This document shows positions 1 through 10,956 of a stretch of 64,000 nt of DNA, piece by piece. The DNA is taken from NCBI GenBank assembly GCA_905116865.2, contig CAJHNH020008024.1:319233-383232 (forward strand). The letters are read 5' to 3'. The translations under genes were made by a program, and so were the position numbers. The number at the start of each line of letters is the position of its first letter. The first letter of the stretch is position 1. The stretch is from Candidula unifasciata (lineage: Eukaryota > Mollusca > Gastropoda > Stylommatophora > Geomitridae). The notes under the pieces were generated by a model that ran no database searches, was not told the DNA's origin, and saw only the letters and a list, made by a program, of their open reading frames with translations.

Positions 1-110
1 ATGGTTGTTCGTCAATGTGGACTTTTTGCTTTGTGCCAGGGCCTGAGTTTTGCGCGTACACCCGTTTTACTGACTTAATTGTGTGCAGTTGGTTGTTGCG
101 CTATGTTTGC
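1..110 (-). mobile_element. SINE-D fragment (GAA-tailed dispersed element)
   Basis: The first hundred bases match the internal part of a family seen at least eight more times here. The shared landmarks are a 'gttgttcgtc' stretch, 'tgagttttgcg' and 'acccgttttactgac'. The copy is cut by the window edge and lacks its head. Relatives lie near 5.93, 23.89, 26.3, 30.5, 51.2 and 54.2 kb in this orientation, and near 16.24 and 53.29 kb in the other. Confidence 0.6.
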
Positions 111-191
111 GCCTTTCGGCCAACACATCCGACTTCTGCTGGCATCAGTTAACCGAGGTTAACCTTCCCGTTATAACTGATTTTACCATAT

Positions 192-354
192 AAAGGTTAG
201 TTGCGTATCCTCTACAGGTCGTTGCAGAACCAACCCCAACAGCCCCTGGCTGTTGTGTGGTTTTTCTAGGCAAATTTAGAAAAAACCACACAACAGACAG
301 GTGCTGTTGGGGTTGGTTCTGCAACGTCCTGTAAAGGATACGCAACTAACCTTT
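192..354. repeat. Near-perfect inverted repeat (hairpin) inside a SINE-F copy
   Basis: Left arm 192-267 and right arm 278-354 are reverse complements over about 75 bp with only a few mismatches and a loop of about 10 bp. The outer ends read 'aaaggttagttgcg' and 'cgcaactaaccttt'. The arm sequence corresponds to the body of the SINE-F copy near 19.8 kb, which has only one arm. This copy therefore carries an inverted duplication of its own body. The arm includes a 'ccaaccccaacagc' landmark. Confidence 0.85.
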
Positions 355-540
355 TTTTACCATTGCTTTCTGGACGGCCGGCTTTCTTGATACCACTGTT
401 GAAACCAACGCAAGGCGCATGGCCTGCAGCTGGGATTGAACCCAGCATCCCGGCATTATAAAGCGTTTGAGTCAACTTAGGAAAAAAAAGAAGTAAAAGC
501 CAAATAAGCTGCTGGCTTGGGGTCTCAGCCACAGAGGCGC
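355..540 (-). mobile_element. SINE-F copy, tRNA-like head
   Basis: Read on the minus strand this gives a tRNA-like head with a B-box-like 'gggttcaatccc' (plus-strand 429-440 region), then a CAACAGTGGTATC body. The same order of parts occurs on the plus strand at 19630-19870. The body runs into the hairpin at 192-354. A tRNA head followed by an unrelated body is the usual SINE design. It is not a functional tRNA gene. Confidence 0.6.
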
Positions 541-1126
541 AATTCTACCATATAGATACAGATAATATTGAGTGAACAACAAACCTTAACTATACTTAAG
601 AATAAGTTAAACAGCTGCAATGCTTCAAATGAAAGTACAAGCATGGTTACAAACATTCGTAGTCATGGAGAAACAACTGCTCGTAAACTTAACGTATAGA
701 CAGATGCACACAGTCGCCATATATCAGCAAGTGGTGATAAAACATGTATATAGATACAGAGTTGCAGCTATTATCATAAACTGTACTCGAAGATATTCCA
801 TTTGCAGGTAACAACAGGTTGTAAAATTTTCGTTTTTACCAACATATCCATACTTCATAGAGAGCACATTTCACAAATATGCAGAAGTTTGCTTAGAATA
901 TTCACGTACCGGCAATTCGGTAAATTCCAAGCGTTACTGAAATGTTTTTTACAGGTGGATAGAGACTGAGGCATATAGTAATAGGGTTGTGGGGTTAGTG
1001 TAGTACAGATGGAGAAAGGAAAAAGGCCATAGGAGAAAAAAAATATAGAAAAAGTAAGGACAAGAAAATAGTGAATGCCGACTTTAGAGTTGCGATGAAG
1101 ACGAGAGACAATGTGTGTGTATGTGT

Positions 1127-1129
<3 letters not shown>
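541..1129. other. No recognisable feature
   Basis: AT-rich unique-looking sequence. The only open frame (620-811, 63 codons) has no domain-like composition. I see no promoter, RNA gene or repeat I can support. Confidence 0.5.
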
Positions 1130-1188
<59 letters not shown>

Positions 1189-1720
1189 GAGACAGAGAGA
1201 GAGAGAGAGGGGGGGGGAGTAAGAGACAAGGAGAGACAAAGTTAGAAGAAAAAATAAGATAGAGAAAAACAGAGAGATTGAGAAGAAATTGACAAAGCCA
1301 ACTACAGACGAAAGGACCGACAGGCATAGACTGACAGGCAGGCAGGTAGACAAACAAGCGGAGAGACAAACAGATGAATGGACAGACAGACTGACAGAAA
1401 TGTGGTCAGACCAAGGAGATGGATAGATGGACATTCAGGCAGGCAACGATTTTGCAGGCAGGCAGATAGGCAGACAAGCAAACAGACAGACAGACAGAAA
1501 TACAGACAGGCAAAGGATAGACAGAAAGAGACAGACGGGCGGACGGACAGACAGACAAACAGATAGACAGGCAGGTAGGCAGGTAATTATGGAGACAGAC
1601 AGACAGACAGATATATAGACATGCAGACAGATAGATATACAGACATACAGACATTATTCATACATACAGATATAAAGACTTACAGACAGACAGATATAAA
1701 GACATACAGACAGACAGACA
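1130..1720. repeat. (GA)n microsatellite followed by degenerate CAGA/CAGG tetranucleotide tract
   Basis: Almost pure GA dinucleotides run from 1131 to about 1210 and end in a nine-base G run. From about 1318 to 1720 the sequence is a decayed CAGA/CAGG/TAGA tract. The open frames here, on both strands, are translations of the repeat. Confidence 0.9.
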
Positions 1721-2508
1721 GTCAGATATGTGACGATGATGACAACGACCAATTTATACATTATCTGAACAGCCGTGACGTCACATTGCAAAGCTGAATA
1801 TATTAAGTTTTTTTCGGCTCTGTGGCTTATAGATTAGTGAATGCGATTGACAGTTTCATGAACCACGAGGACTAGGGTTTGATTATAGCAGTGGACTATC
1901 AAACAAACAAATCTTTCACTTGATTTCCGACAATGGTACGAGAGTCGCACCGTGGAAGGAATTTAGGCATCACCAAGTATTACTTCAAAAGTCAGCACAG
2001 GCTACACTCTACTCAACTTTCCTTGCGAAGACGACACATACTTTTCAATATAATTATTTTATTTCTTGAAGTTCCAGAAGGTTGTAGAGAATGTCTGATT
2101 GAGGTCATAATGAAAGTAACAAAATCATAGGTGTACTACATCTAAAGGGCCTAAATACACAATACTTTTCCTTTCGTTGGAGTTCCTCAGCATCTTCTTC
2201 TTCTTTTGTCGTCTCACTGTTAGCAATTTTTTTGTTGTTGTTGTTGGTTGTTGAGAACTTAAGCCGAGAGGCTAACAAGGAAATGGCCCGCCTGGAAGAA
2301 GAAGGGCACAAACATATTTTGTCCCTGTCCCGCCATACGACGGGCCTAGCAAGCTGGCAGTATTGTAACTGATTACTATTACACAAGAAATATTGAATTC
2401 TTGAGTATGCACTGACTAATTATATGATGTAACAAACATAAATAACGTAGGGACTGGCTCACATTAGTAATATCCAATCACTCCTGGCGCTTTGTTTGGC
2501 ACTTTAGA
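1721..2508. other. No recognisable gene; short TTC/TTG runs
   Basis: Nothing domain-like is seen in any frame. Short TTC and TTG runs occur at about 2190-2250. The 93-codon minus-strand frame at 2105-2386 is low complexity and is not supported as a gene. Confidence 0.5.
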
Positions 2509-2715
2509 CAGTGTTTACCAAACTTTTCCTAGCCGCGGCGCCCTTTTTCAATAAAAAAAAATTCCAAGGCGCCCTAACCTAAGTAAAAGTATGACTATTC
2601 GCATTTAAGACATTAGAAAAAATTAACGAAACTTGTATCTTGGAATATTTCGCGGTGCCGCTGTGAAGAGGTCGCGGCTCCTCGGGCGCCGCGGCGCACA
2701 GTTTGGGAATCACTG
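2509..2715. mobile_element. hAT-type MITE, 207 bp
   Basis: The left end reads CAGTGTTTACCAAACTTTT. The reverse complement of the right end reads CAGTGATTCCCAAACTGTG. The flanking 8-mers are actttaga (2501-2508) and acttgagg (2716-2723), a 6/8 match as expected for an aged 8-bp target duplication. Both ends lead into a GCGGCGCC-rich segment, so the subterminal parts are also palindromic. CA-starting terminal repeats with 8-bp duplications are the mark of the hAT superfamily. There is no coding capacity. Confidence 0.75.
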
Positions 2716-3138
2716 ACTTGAGGAGTTAACTTACGTCAGTGTACTGCAGTTTGTCAAGCGTGCCGGCAACACTTACGTTACGGCTGCATCACTACATACA
2801 CCAGACTGGTAAATCAATTCTTGTGACTCAAAGAAAGCACTAGACCAGCAGGTATTTGCCAGTGGTTTAATTACTAGGAATTACAGGGACATGTTGTAGT
2901 ATCATCGACCAGTTCTATCAGTGAAACACAAACAAGTTTATTATAGAGGTTCAAGAGAGGTGGGAAGAGTAAGAGAGGAGGCAGGAGGTAAAAAATGGAA
3001 AAAAATAAAAAAGAAAAGAAAATGATAACAAATAAAAAAGACAGAAATATATCGGCCGCTTTAAAATTATTAACCCTCTTTACAAGAGTCAGTAAAGTAT
3101 TGGATCATTTTTCGCGCTTCATGCGTATCGGTATATGG
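2716..3138. other. No recognisable feature
   Basis: Mixed sequence with purine-rich stretches (2950-3040). No open frame, RNA gene or terminal repeat that I can support. Confidence 0.5.
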
Positions 3139-3600
3139 TAAGTAAAGTAGTAAGTAAAGGGCCCTTATCCACGCCTCTAGGCGTATAGGGCATATAGGGC
3201 TAGACATATTTTTATAGACCGATCGGCACAAGATGGGTGATGTGGTCAGCATCACGCCGGCCACCTTTACTTCCAGGGACTGCACCCGGTACCCACTCAA
3301 GGCTGGGTCGACCTGGGAGCCAAGGTCATTTTTGAAAATTAGTCCGGCTCCGCCAGGGAGCGAACCCACGAACTTCCAATCCGCGAATCGGTATATGGTG
3401 CTAGACCTTTATTTGTATAGACCAGCTGGCAGTTGGGGAGTGATATGGCCCCCTTTACTTCCCAAGACTCTACATGGTGCCCATTTAAGGCTAGGTCGAC
3501 TTGGAAGCCAAGGTCGTTTTTTAAAGAAACAATAAAAACTGTCCGAAATCGAACTCACGACCTTAAGATTCACAGACGAGCGGTCCCATAAGATAACTTG
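3139..3600 (-). mobile_element. Two SINE-A copies in tandem (dimeric SINE)
   Basis: Copy 1 (3139 to about 3389) contains the family landmarks in reverse: 'ggcgtatagggcatatagggc', 'gtggtcagcatcacgcc', 'tttacttccagggactgc' and 'ggctgggtcgacctgggagc'. It ends in a tRNA-like head whose B box reads on the minus strand 'gggttcgctccc'. Copy 2 begins at once at 3390 with 'gtatatggtgctagacc' and repeats the same series to about 3600. Copy 1 loses the A-box side of its head at the junction, so the second copy is fused into it. The frames at 3070-3369 and 3233-3535 are SINE translations. Confidence 0.8.
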
Positions 3601-3639
3601 CTACTAATAGTTTAGGCTGGGTCGACCTGGGGAGTGGGG

Positions 3640-3990
3640 GGGGGGTGGTTAGTGGTCTCGAGGCATGGCGTTAGACTCGAGTGCTGGAGGTCCCGGGTTT
3701 AGGTCGGTCCCGGTGAAGGACGAGACTTTAATGTGGAGTTCTAGTAATTTCTTCTGGTCTCTGGGTAGTAAAATTAAATCCACTGGCAATTGGAAATCGA
3801 AAAGACTGGCCTAACGGCGTTAATCAGACACAATTTGGCGTTAAAAATCTATCCAAAAGTAGTTCAGGATCTTTGCAGGTGCTGCGAAGATCGTGCATTG
3901 CGTTGCGATTCTTAGGACTCGGGCTTGAGTTAGAAAAAAAACGGAGCACTTATGGGTTACTAACCGTGTGCCATGATGTTGATCAATGAT
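3640..3990 (+). mobile_element. SINE-B copy (tRNA-headed, about 350 bp)
   Basis: The tRNA-like head has an A-box-like 'tggtctcgaggcatggcg' near 3653 and a degenerate B box near 3696. The body carries 'ctctgggtagt', 'ggcaattggaaatcgaaaag', 'cctaacggcgtt' and 'caggatctttgcaggtgctg'. The 3' end reads 'ggagcacttatgggttac' then 'cgtgtgccatgatgttgat'. Other copies are at 23228-23592 (minus), 59606-59960 and 61820-62195. The body is long for a SINE and unrelated to SINE-A. The 3' end is shared with SINE-C. Confidence 0.8.
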
Positions 3991-4944
3991 TCTAGCTAAA
4001 CTATACTAGACCAGACCCGGTCGGTGGGACGTCTAAGACTGTAACTGGTTTTGTGACATAAATGGGTAGATCATAAAAGAAACAAATGGCCTACTTACAG
4101 TGTGTTTAGAATAACGATTGTTCTCCAACTCCTCTTTAGCTTCTCCTGGTTAGGAAATATCCAACATCACCGACGTATATCCAACAAATTCCAAAACTGC
4201 AATGTTAATTATCCAACTTTACCTTGTAAAATTCAATCATTGGATTCACCAATGACCTCCCTTTGCGACAGAAGAAATAAATCAGCTTTCAACATTTTTT
4301 TTTTTTTTTTGAAAGAAAAAGAAAACGAAAATAAACTTAACCTAGAATTGCATCAATAATAATTCTAACTATTTTGAAAACTTGACGTTTTCTACTAGGT
4401 CAACTAATGATATTTTAGCAGAGTTAACACAATAAGTGTAACTGAAACTTAGTCAATTAATGATTTTTTATAAAAGCTGTTGTTAGTGTAACATGTACCT
4501 TAATTAACTAATTTAATTATACAAGTTTTCAAGTAAATTAAATTTACAAGTTAATCAACTTTAAGTAAATTCAAACTTCGCTTTGTTCAATCAATAATAT
4601 TTTATTATAGTAAGAAGATCTTTAACCTACACTGTTGTCAAATAATGCTTTTCACAAAAGCTAATTATATTAAATCTAAACATTATTCAATTGAAGAATT
4701 TTCAAAAATGCCAATGTAAGCATACCCTACACTTTAATCAACTAGTGACATTGTATTGCAGTTGAAAAGAAGTAATTAACTTTTTTACGATTAGTTTTTA
4801 ATATACCATCAAGAATAGAATTTACAACACCGTATCTACTCCTTACATCAAACCTGCACAAAGTATGATATGAGAAAAAACACTGAAAAAAAAAAAAAAA
4901 AACTTAAATAGTGTAGATTAGCAGGAAATAACAAGAATCTTCAT
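3991..4944. other. AT-rich stretch with weak internal repetition
   Basis: No gene is seen. Motifs of the kind 'caactaatgatattttagc' and 'caattaatgattttttata' recur loosely between 4400 and 4770, which may be a very old tandem array. The open frame at 4102-4359 has no recognisable composition. Confidence 0.4.
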
Positions 4945-5825
4945 TTTAACGGTACTACAATCGAACAAGCACGAGAATTCAAATATTTAGGAATTAATAA
5001 AGTAACAGAAAGTATTGTGAACGGCACTCATAGAAAGAAGTAGAAAGATAGAAGAACACACTAGACAACATAAAAATCGAAAGCTATAGTTACCGTGCCG
5101 GGAATTGAACCTGTCACCTCCAGACGGCGTCTGCGCCTCGCCATGAATACAAGTGCACTAAGATACATGGTCAACTAGGCACCCCCAAAAAAGGTGTCTC
5201 ATTGGCCATGTCTATCGTACAGCTTGAAATCCACAACTATGGAACACGGACAGAATTCATTTCAACCCATTGAAATGGCACCATAGGTTACAGAAATTTA
5301 GATAGAAGCCAGAGTATAGAAGGCAAATGCTGTCACCTAACAGTTAGCCCCACTGATTAGACACCCAGATGTCTCTCTTCCAGCAAAACAGCAAATGATT
5401 AATAGCATCCTTATCCATACTTTATGTTATCAGTGCCAAACATGGACAATTAATAGTGTACTAGAACAGAAAATGAAATGCGCTGCTCCACAATGTCACT
5501 AATAACACAGGAAGAAATAGAATTACGAATACTAGCATTAGAGAGAAAGTTGGAATGTGACCATGTCTGGATTATAATGACAGACAAAGGATGGAATGGT
5601 TCGGCCATTTAGTGAGAATGCAGCCAGACCAAACTGCGTATGAGACCTTTTACAGCAAAACACCTAAGAGGAAGTCCAGAGGAAGACCAAGAAAGATGTG
5701 GATAAATGGTGTGGAAGAAACATGTTGAAACAATGAACAAATCCATCACCTAAGCTACCCGAGAAGCGTAAGACAAATACAGAAAACAACGACACTGGAC
5801 TACAACCTGGTATCAGTGAGATGAC
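4945..5825 (+). pseudogene. Degenerate LINE (reverse transcriptase thumb and C-terminus)
   Basis: Three plus-strand frames together give an ordered LINE trail. 'AREFKYLGI' lies near 4970 (the FKYLG motif after the RT palm), 'HTLCYQCQTWTI' near 5430, 'MEWFGHLVRMQPDQTAYETF' near 5590, and 'KRKSRGRPRKMWINGVEE' near 5670. This order is typical of the C-terminal third of RTE/CR1-like LINE ORF2 proteins in invertebrates. Stops and frameshifts are frequent and the palm with YxDD is absent, so it is 5' truncated and dead. A tRNA-like minus-strand piece at about 5090-5180 ('gggaattgaacctgtc' on the plus strand) interrupts it and may be a later SINE. Confidence 0.7.
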
Positions 5826-5924
5826 AAAAGAAGAGGAAGAAGCGAAAAGTTAAACTTTACAAGATGGCAGATATTTCCGCATTCACAACAGTAACACAAT
5901 GGCTTTTATGATTTTCTTCATTTT

Positions 5925-6115
5925 TTCCCCCTTGCGTCCATCGGCCGGAATTCCGGCGGAAATTCCTGGTTGTTCGTCCATTTCGAATTTAGCTTTTTAC
6001 TACAGCCTGAGTTTCTCATGTACATCCGTTTTACTGACTTTGTTATCTGTAGTTTTTGTTCCCTGGCTCTCAGGCAGATGTACTGTGACTTCAAAGGATG
6101 ACTGCTGCCATGCAT
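5925..6115 (-). mobile_element. SINE-D copy
   Basis: It carries the family series 'ccggcggaaattcctgg', 'ttgttcgtccattt', 'tacatccgttttactgac', 'ctggctctcaggcagatgt' and 'gacttcaaaggatgact'. The head side is missing. A SINE-A 3' end follows at about 6127-6180 ('gtaagtaagtaaaggactc'). Confidence 0.65.
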
Positions 6116-6180
6116 TTTATGATTTTTATAAGTAAGTAAGTAAAGGACTCTTTTTACGTCAGTGGCTAATCCAGCATAGG

Positions 6181-6516
6181 GAAGTCACTCTCTTTCTGAG
6201 CCCGAAAACGTGAGATGTACCGATATAACTATGTCAGTATGACAAAACAATATCCCATATGTTAAGTCGTGGGGTCGTCCACCCATTTGGGCAGTTATAT
6301 AGATAAAGATAGGGGAACTGACAGATATATTAAAATACAAATACAAAAGGCAAGAGGGCCTTTCATAGCACTAGGAAATTTTTGCAGGTCAAACTAAATT
6401 AAAACTAATACTAAACTCAAAATATTTGATTCTGATGTCCGATCAGTACGGTTGTATTGAGCGGAAAGATGGAAAGATGGGAAACAACTTAGACAATTAT
6501 CTATAATAATAAAAAT
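6181..6516. other. No recognisable feature
   Basis: No domain-like frame. AT-rich, leading into the mosaic element terminus at 6517. Confidence 0.45.
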
Positions 6517-8402
6517 ATTAATTTTCCGATGATGTAAGCTAAAAACTCGGAAACTACTGAACTGGTTACTTTCAAATTTGCACGCAACGTTGCCTTTGAC
6601 GTCAAGCGTGATTTTTTTGGTCAGAAAATCGCACAAACCACGAACGACGTAGCTCCAGCAACGGTCAAATCATTATTTGTTTCGTTGCCGGCCCGGATTT
6701 GGTTTTATGTGATCGGCCATATTTGACTGCTGAGCTCTTATTGAACTTTGCATTATTATATAATTTCATTTCCACTATCTGCTTGAGTGTTTGGTAGCGT
6801 AGATGTTAACTATTTTGCCTATCATGTAGATGACCAGCGTTCGATTCCCCGCTAGGCGATATAATTTTTTTTAGCCTTTAACTGGGCCGCTGGCACGTTG
6901 TGTTGTTTTTTATGGCTAGGCTGCGATATCTACGCCATTTTCGGTTTTAGGGTTTGCAGATAGCCTGCGACAGCGGCGACGTGATGCTCAATGGTCATGT
7001 CACGGGTAATCTTCGTTCACCCTCGAGAGGGCCGATGGCACGTTGTGTTGTGGTTTACATCTAGGCTGCGATATCTGACCTAAACTCTTCAGTCGTCGGT
7101 AGTAAAGTTGTAAGTATGTCATCCTTCACTTGAGTGACCGGTGTTCGATTCCCTGCTAGGTTATAATTGTTCTTTTCCCCCTAAAAGGGTGGTTGCCACG
7201 TTGTGTTGTTGTTTACAGCTAGGCTGCGATATCTGCGCCTTTCGCCCAAAGAGATCCGATTTCAGTTAAGTCCTAATTAGCCTCCCCGCGACGCTTCTCG
7301 ATCAAAAACTATTCGGCGATGACATGAACTGTTAACTAAGACGGCTTACAGTCCAGTTTAGTTTGGGTGGACACGGATGCCAAGGTCAGTTAAAAATCGT
7401 TCCCTCGGAGAGGGAGAGATGACGAATGCGGAGTATTTTTCTCCCCTGTTCGTGAGTATAGTGTACTTTTCACTGTGGGTTCCATCACTGGTTACGTGAT
7501 GAAGTGTTTTTTTCCTTTGTCCGGGGCAAAATCAAATAGTCCGTGGCGACAACATGTGGCGCTAACTCCTCTTTTCTACACCGACCTACACAAACTGTAG
7601 TGACAGTTGTTGTTGTTGTGATGGTGGTGGTGGTTGTGGTTGCAGTAGTACTGGTACTGGATGGGTGATGTGGTAGCTGTTACACTGGCTAAATTTACTT
7701 CTTTGTACAAGTTAATGTTACATATTTAGGTCTGGGTAGACACGGATGCAAAGCTAAATTTAGTTTCAATATTTCGTTACACGGTGACTTTCCCACCCTT
7801 CGCAGTAGATGATATGATTAGGGGGAAAAAAGGGGGTGGGGGTGTTATGCCAGACACAGTTAGCTGGGAGAGCTTAAAATATTATTTTAAAGCTCTCATT
7901 TCTTAACTATTTCTATTTTAATAATTTCGCCAGGTGATGATTTTTCAATCTTCGGGAAGAGAGATATGATGATGGGGGGGGGGGGGGGGGGGGGGGGGTG
8001 TTATGCCAAACACAGTTAGCTGAGAGAGCTTAAAATATTATTTTAAAGTTCTCATTTCTTAACTATTTCTATTTTAATAATTTCGCCATGGATGATTTTT
8101 CAGTCCTTCGGAGAGGGAGATATGACTTCGCCAGGTGATGATTTTTCAATCTTTGGGAGAGGGAGATGTGAGTGGGGGGAGCGGGGGGGGTTATGCCAGA
8201 CACCGTTAGCTGAGAGAGCTTAAAATATTATTTTGATGTTCTCATTTCTTAACTATTTCTATTTTTATATTTTCTCCATGAATGATATGACTAGGTCGAG
8301 GGGAGAGGGATATGGCAGACACTGTTAGCCGAGAGCTATTTTCTTTCCTCTCCATTTCACCAATCTGGGCCACAGCAACGCGTGGCCGGGTAGAGCTAGT
8401 TA
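6517..8402 (-). mobile_element. Mosaic element copy 1 (four core repeats), minus orientation
   Basis: This is the reverse-complement relative of 38788-41217. It starts 'ttttccgatgatg', then 'ctcggaaactactgaac', which matches the terminus of the other copy. It ends at about 8402 with 'ccacagcaacgcgtggccgggtag', the reverse of the start of the other copy. Inside, the 'gctaggctgcgatatctg' module occurs near 6915, 7070 and 7215. A GGT/GTT triplet tract is at 7605-7645. A core repeat ('ccagacacagttagctgggagagc') recurs near 7850, 8008, 8198 and 8313. A 25-base G run is at 7974-7998. No coding capacity is seen, so it is probably non-autonomous. Confidence 0.75.
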
Positions 8403-8795
8403 CTAATAAAGTACAGACATTAATTTACTGGTGTCTGCTCAGAATAGAAAGCGTTAAATGGTATGATGGAATAACGAATGTAGAGCTTTGGGGAAAACTA
8501 AACAAGTTCTAGTGAACCAAGTCGTAAAGAAAAGACTGACATAGGATAGGACACACGCTGAGAACACAGGAGAACAAAAGAACTGTAATGTCTTTCTGAA
8601 ACCCACAGGGGTATAGAAGTAATGGAAGATTAAACATGCAGAAGGAGCAAGAGAGTGAAGTTAAAACGATAGGGGGAAATGAGGAGAGCTGCATGCAATT
8701 ACGAAGAAAAGAACAACTTGGCGTTGAGTTGGATGAGGACCTTTGCTCCTTTGGTGGATAGAATGACAGAAGAAGAATAAGAAGTCAATTATACA
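8403..8795 (+). pseudogene. Degenerate LINE ORF2 C-terminus
   Basis: The frame at 8403-8512 reads 'LLRIESVKWYDGITNVELWG'. Further frames give 'RIGHTLRTQENK' and 'NPQGYRSNGRLNMQKEQESE', then 'DEDLCSFGG' before 8760. This is the ordered signature of a LINE ORF2 C-terminus (RxxxVKWYDxxTNxELW, then an IGHTLR block, then NPQGxRxxGR and a LCS ending). At least two frameshifts and several stops make it dead. It begins exactly where the mosaic element ends. A relative with a minisatellite inside it is at 27045-27610. Confidence 0.75.
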
Positions 8796-9390
8796 GGAGA
8801 CCGATTATTAAAGAACATTACTCACTTTTTTCAGAAAGATTAGAAAAGTTTTACTTTTAAATTCATAATTATACGTTTGCAGATTGTATATATTATAGGG
8901 TAGATTGCAATGTACGGAGATTGGTAAATCACGCTTTTCTTTAACATATATAATTTTCAAACCTTGAATACTTATGCAATGAAGTATTTAGCTATGAATA
9001 TTGCCTAGCAAAGTTTTAAATTTGTCTAAATAACTTGTTATTTTAAAATTGACAAAATAAACCAAATTCCTTCACTGTACTACACAGGTAAATCGATCTC
9101 AGAGTAACTTTAGAAATGTGAGGTGCAAAATAGAAACGTTTTCTTAAGCTGTTTTTTAATTATATCGCCAGTGTTTAATAGTGCACTATATGTATGTTGA
9201 TCGGAGCTTACAGTTGTTTTCTGACTTGTTCGATACTCATAATCTGTTGAAATCAATGACAATATATCAGTGGCCAAATTGGGTGGATTAATAAACCCTT
9301 CAGTTAAAATTATAAACTCCCTTGTAGGTTTTAGGGACCCATTTATGGGGAATGATTATACCAATTGCCACTTAGCAGGCACAATGTGAC
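8796..9390. other. AT-rich stretch with no recognised feature
   Basis: No open frame of note, no RNA gene and no repeat that I can match elsewhere in the window. Confidence 0.45.
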
Positions 9391-9480
9391 AGGCGACTAA
9401 TTAAGACTTTGCTGACATCGGATGTTTTAGTCTAAAGGCGCAGATATCACAGCCTAGTTGTAAACCACAATACATCCTGC
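9391..9480 (-). repeat. Stand-alone copy of the 'gatatc-gcagcctag' module
   Basis: The sequence 'ggcgcagatatcacagcct' followed by 'agttgtaaaccacaa' matches the module present three times in each large mosaic element copy (for example near 40520, 40685 and 40840). Other single copies lie at about 11895-11945, 17635-17672 and 59235-59290. Each is only 60-100 bp. Confidence 0.6.
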
Positions 9481-9599
9481 CAACCGTAAGTTGAAAATGA
9501 AAAAGAAAAAAGACGAAGAAGAAGGTGATGATGATTAAGATGAAAAACGTTGAAACTGTGTTCATAACCCCGAGACAATAGACAGCCACTCAACTTAAT

Positions 9600-9780
9600 A
9601 TTGATTGGCGTGTAATAACAAACTTTACTATTATTGTTGTAGCAGTGTTAGCAGCAACAGTAGCAGCAGTAGTTTCCGTGTAGCAGTAATAATAGTAAAA
9701 GCAGCATTAGCAGTAGTAGTCGTTGTAGAAAATAGTACAACTACGTGTAGTACTGGTAGCAGTTGTTGTTCCTGTTATAG
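9600..9780. repeat. Degenerate AGC/AGT/GTT triplet tract
   Basis: Irregular AGC, AGT, GTA and GTT triplets. The Ser/Val-rich 67-codon frame here is a translation of the repeat. Confidence 0.7.
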
Positions 9781-10524
9781 CTTTACACTTATATATTTCT
9801 TGAAATAATTTAACTTTTTCAAACGTTTTTATAAAACTTTTATAAACACACCACTATTTTATTAACTCTATTTAAATAGAAAAATAAAGCTAAGTAAGAA
9901 ATAATCACCCAGCAACAATATTAACCAGACAATATCACATCTCCGAATCAAAGAGAAAATCACTGACACCCAATACTGGCCGTATCTCGACAGCTACAAG
10001 ATTGAAGATCTGCCTAAAAACTGAGTAGCGATCACACGGACCTTAACAACACTTTCAGGTCCCACTTCGCGGCTCTAGCGCAACATACGAAACACCGCGA
10101 GCCCGTATCGTGTCTGGGAGTCACTTGAAACCATACGCTAGTTCCCCAACGGAATCAACAGAGACCGGGAATCAGTAGAAACCGCTAGTTTGCTTCTCTG
10201 AATGGTTTCTCCAATTCTTGGTCGGTGCGAAATTTTAGATGGGTCGTCCTGCCAACTCGCGGTATGCCTGCTCGGATGGCTGCGTCGTTATGCTTTCACG
10301 GGGAACGGGAGGCGTTGGGGGTTTGGAAGCATCTTGACTGGCTCAAGATTGAGGTGTTACAGAGAAATGTCTCACCAACAGGTGTGTTGTTTCGGTAGCT
10401 GACAGACCTGTCCAAGTTAAACTTGATCTCTCATCCGCACTGCTTGTTTTTTTCCGACTCCTTCCGGTAATAGAGTTACCTGGATTTTACATGTCTTAAC
10501 TCTTCAGTGCCAGATATATACTTG
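9781..10524. other. No recognisable gene
   Basis: AT-rich to 9900, then more GC-balanced between 9950 and 10500. The 66-codon frame at 10202-10402 has no recognised motif. There are short direct repeats such as 'gaaaccatacgctagtt' and 'gaaaccgctagttt' near 10130-10190. I cannot name this stretch. Confidence 0.4.
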
Positions 10525-10925
10525 TCTTCTTCTTCTTCTTCTTCTTCTTCTTCTTCTTCTTCTTCTTCTTCTTCTTCTTCTTCTTCTTCTTCTTCTTCTT
10601 CTTCTTCTTCTTCTTCTTCTTCTTCTTCTTCTTCTTCTTCTTCTTCTTCTTCTTCTTCTTCTTCTTCTTCTTCTTCTTCTTCTTCTCTTAGTCTTCTTCT
10701 TCTTCTTCTTCTTCTTCTTCTTCTTCTTCTTCTTCTTCTTCTTCTTCTTCTTCTTCTTCTTCTTCTTCTTCTTCTTCTTCTTCTTCTTCTTCTTCTTCTT
10801 CTTCTTCTTCTTCTTCTTTTTTTCTTCTTCTTCTTCTTCTTCTTCTTCTTCTTCTTCTTCTTCTTCTTCTTCTTCTTCTTCTTCTTCTTCTTCTTCTTCT
10901 TCTTCTTCTTCTTCTTCTTCTTCTT

Positions 10926-10956
<31 letters not shown>

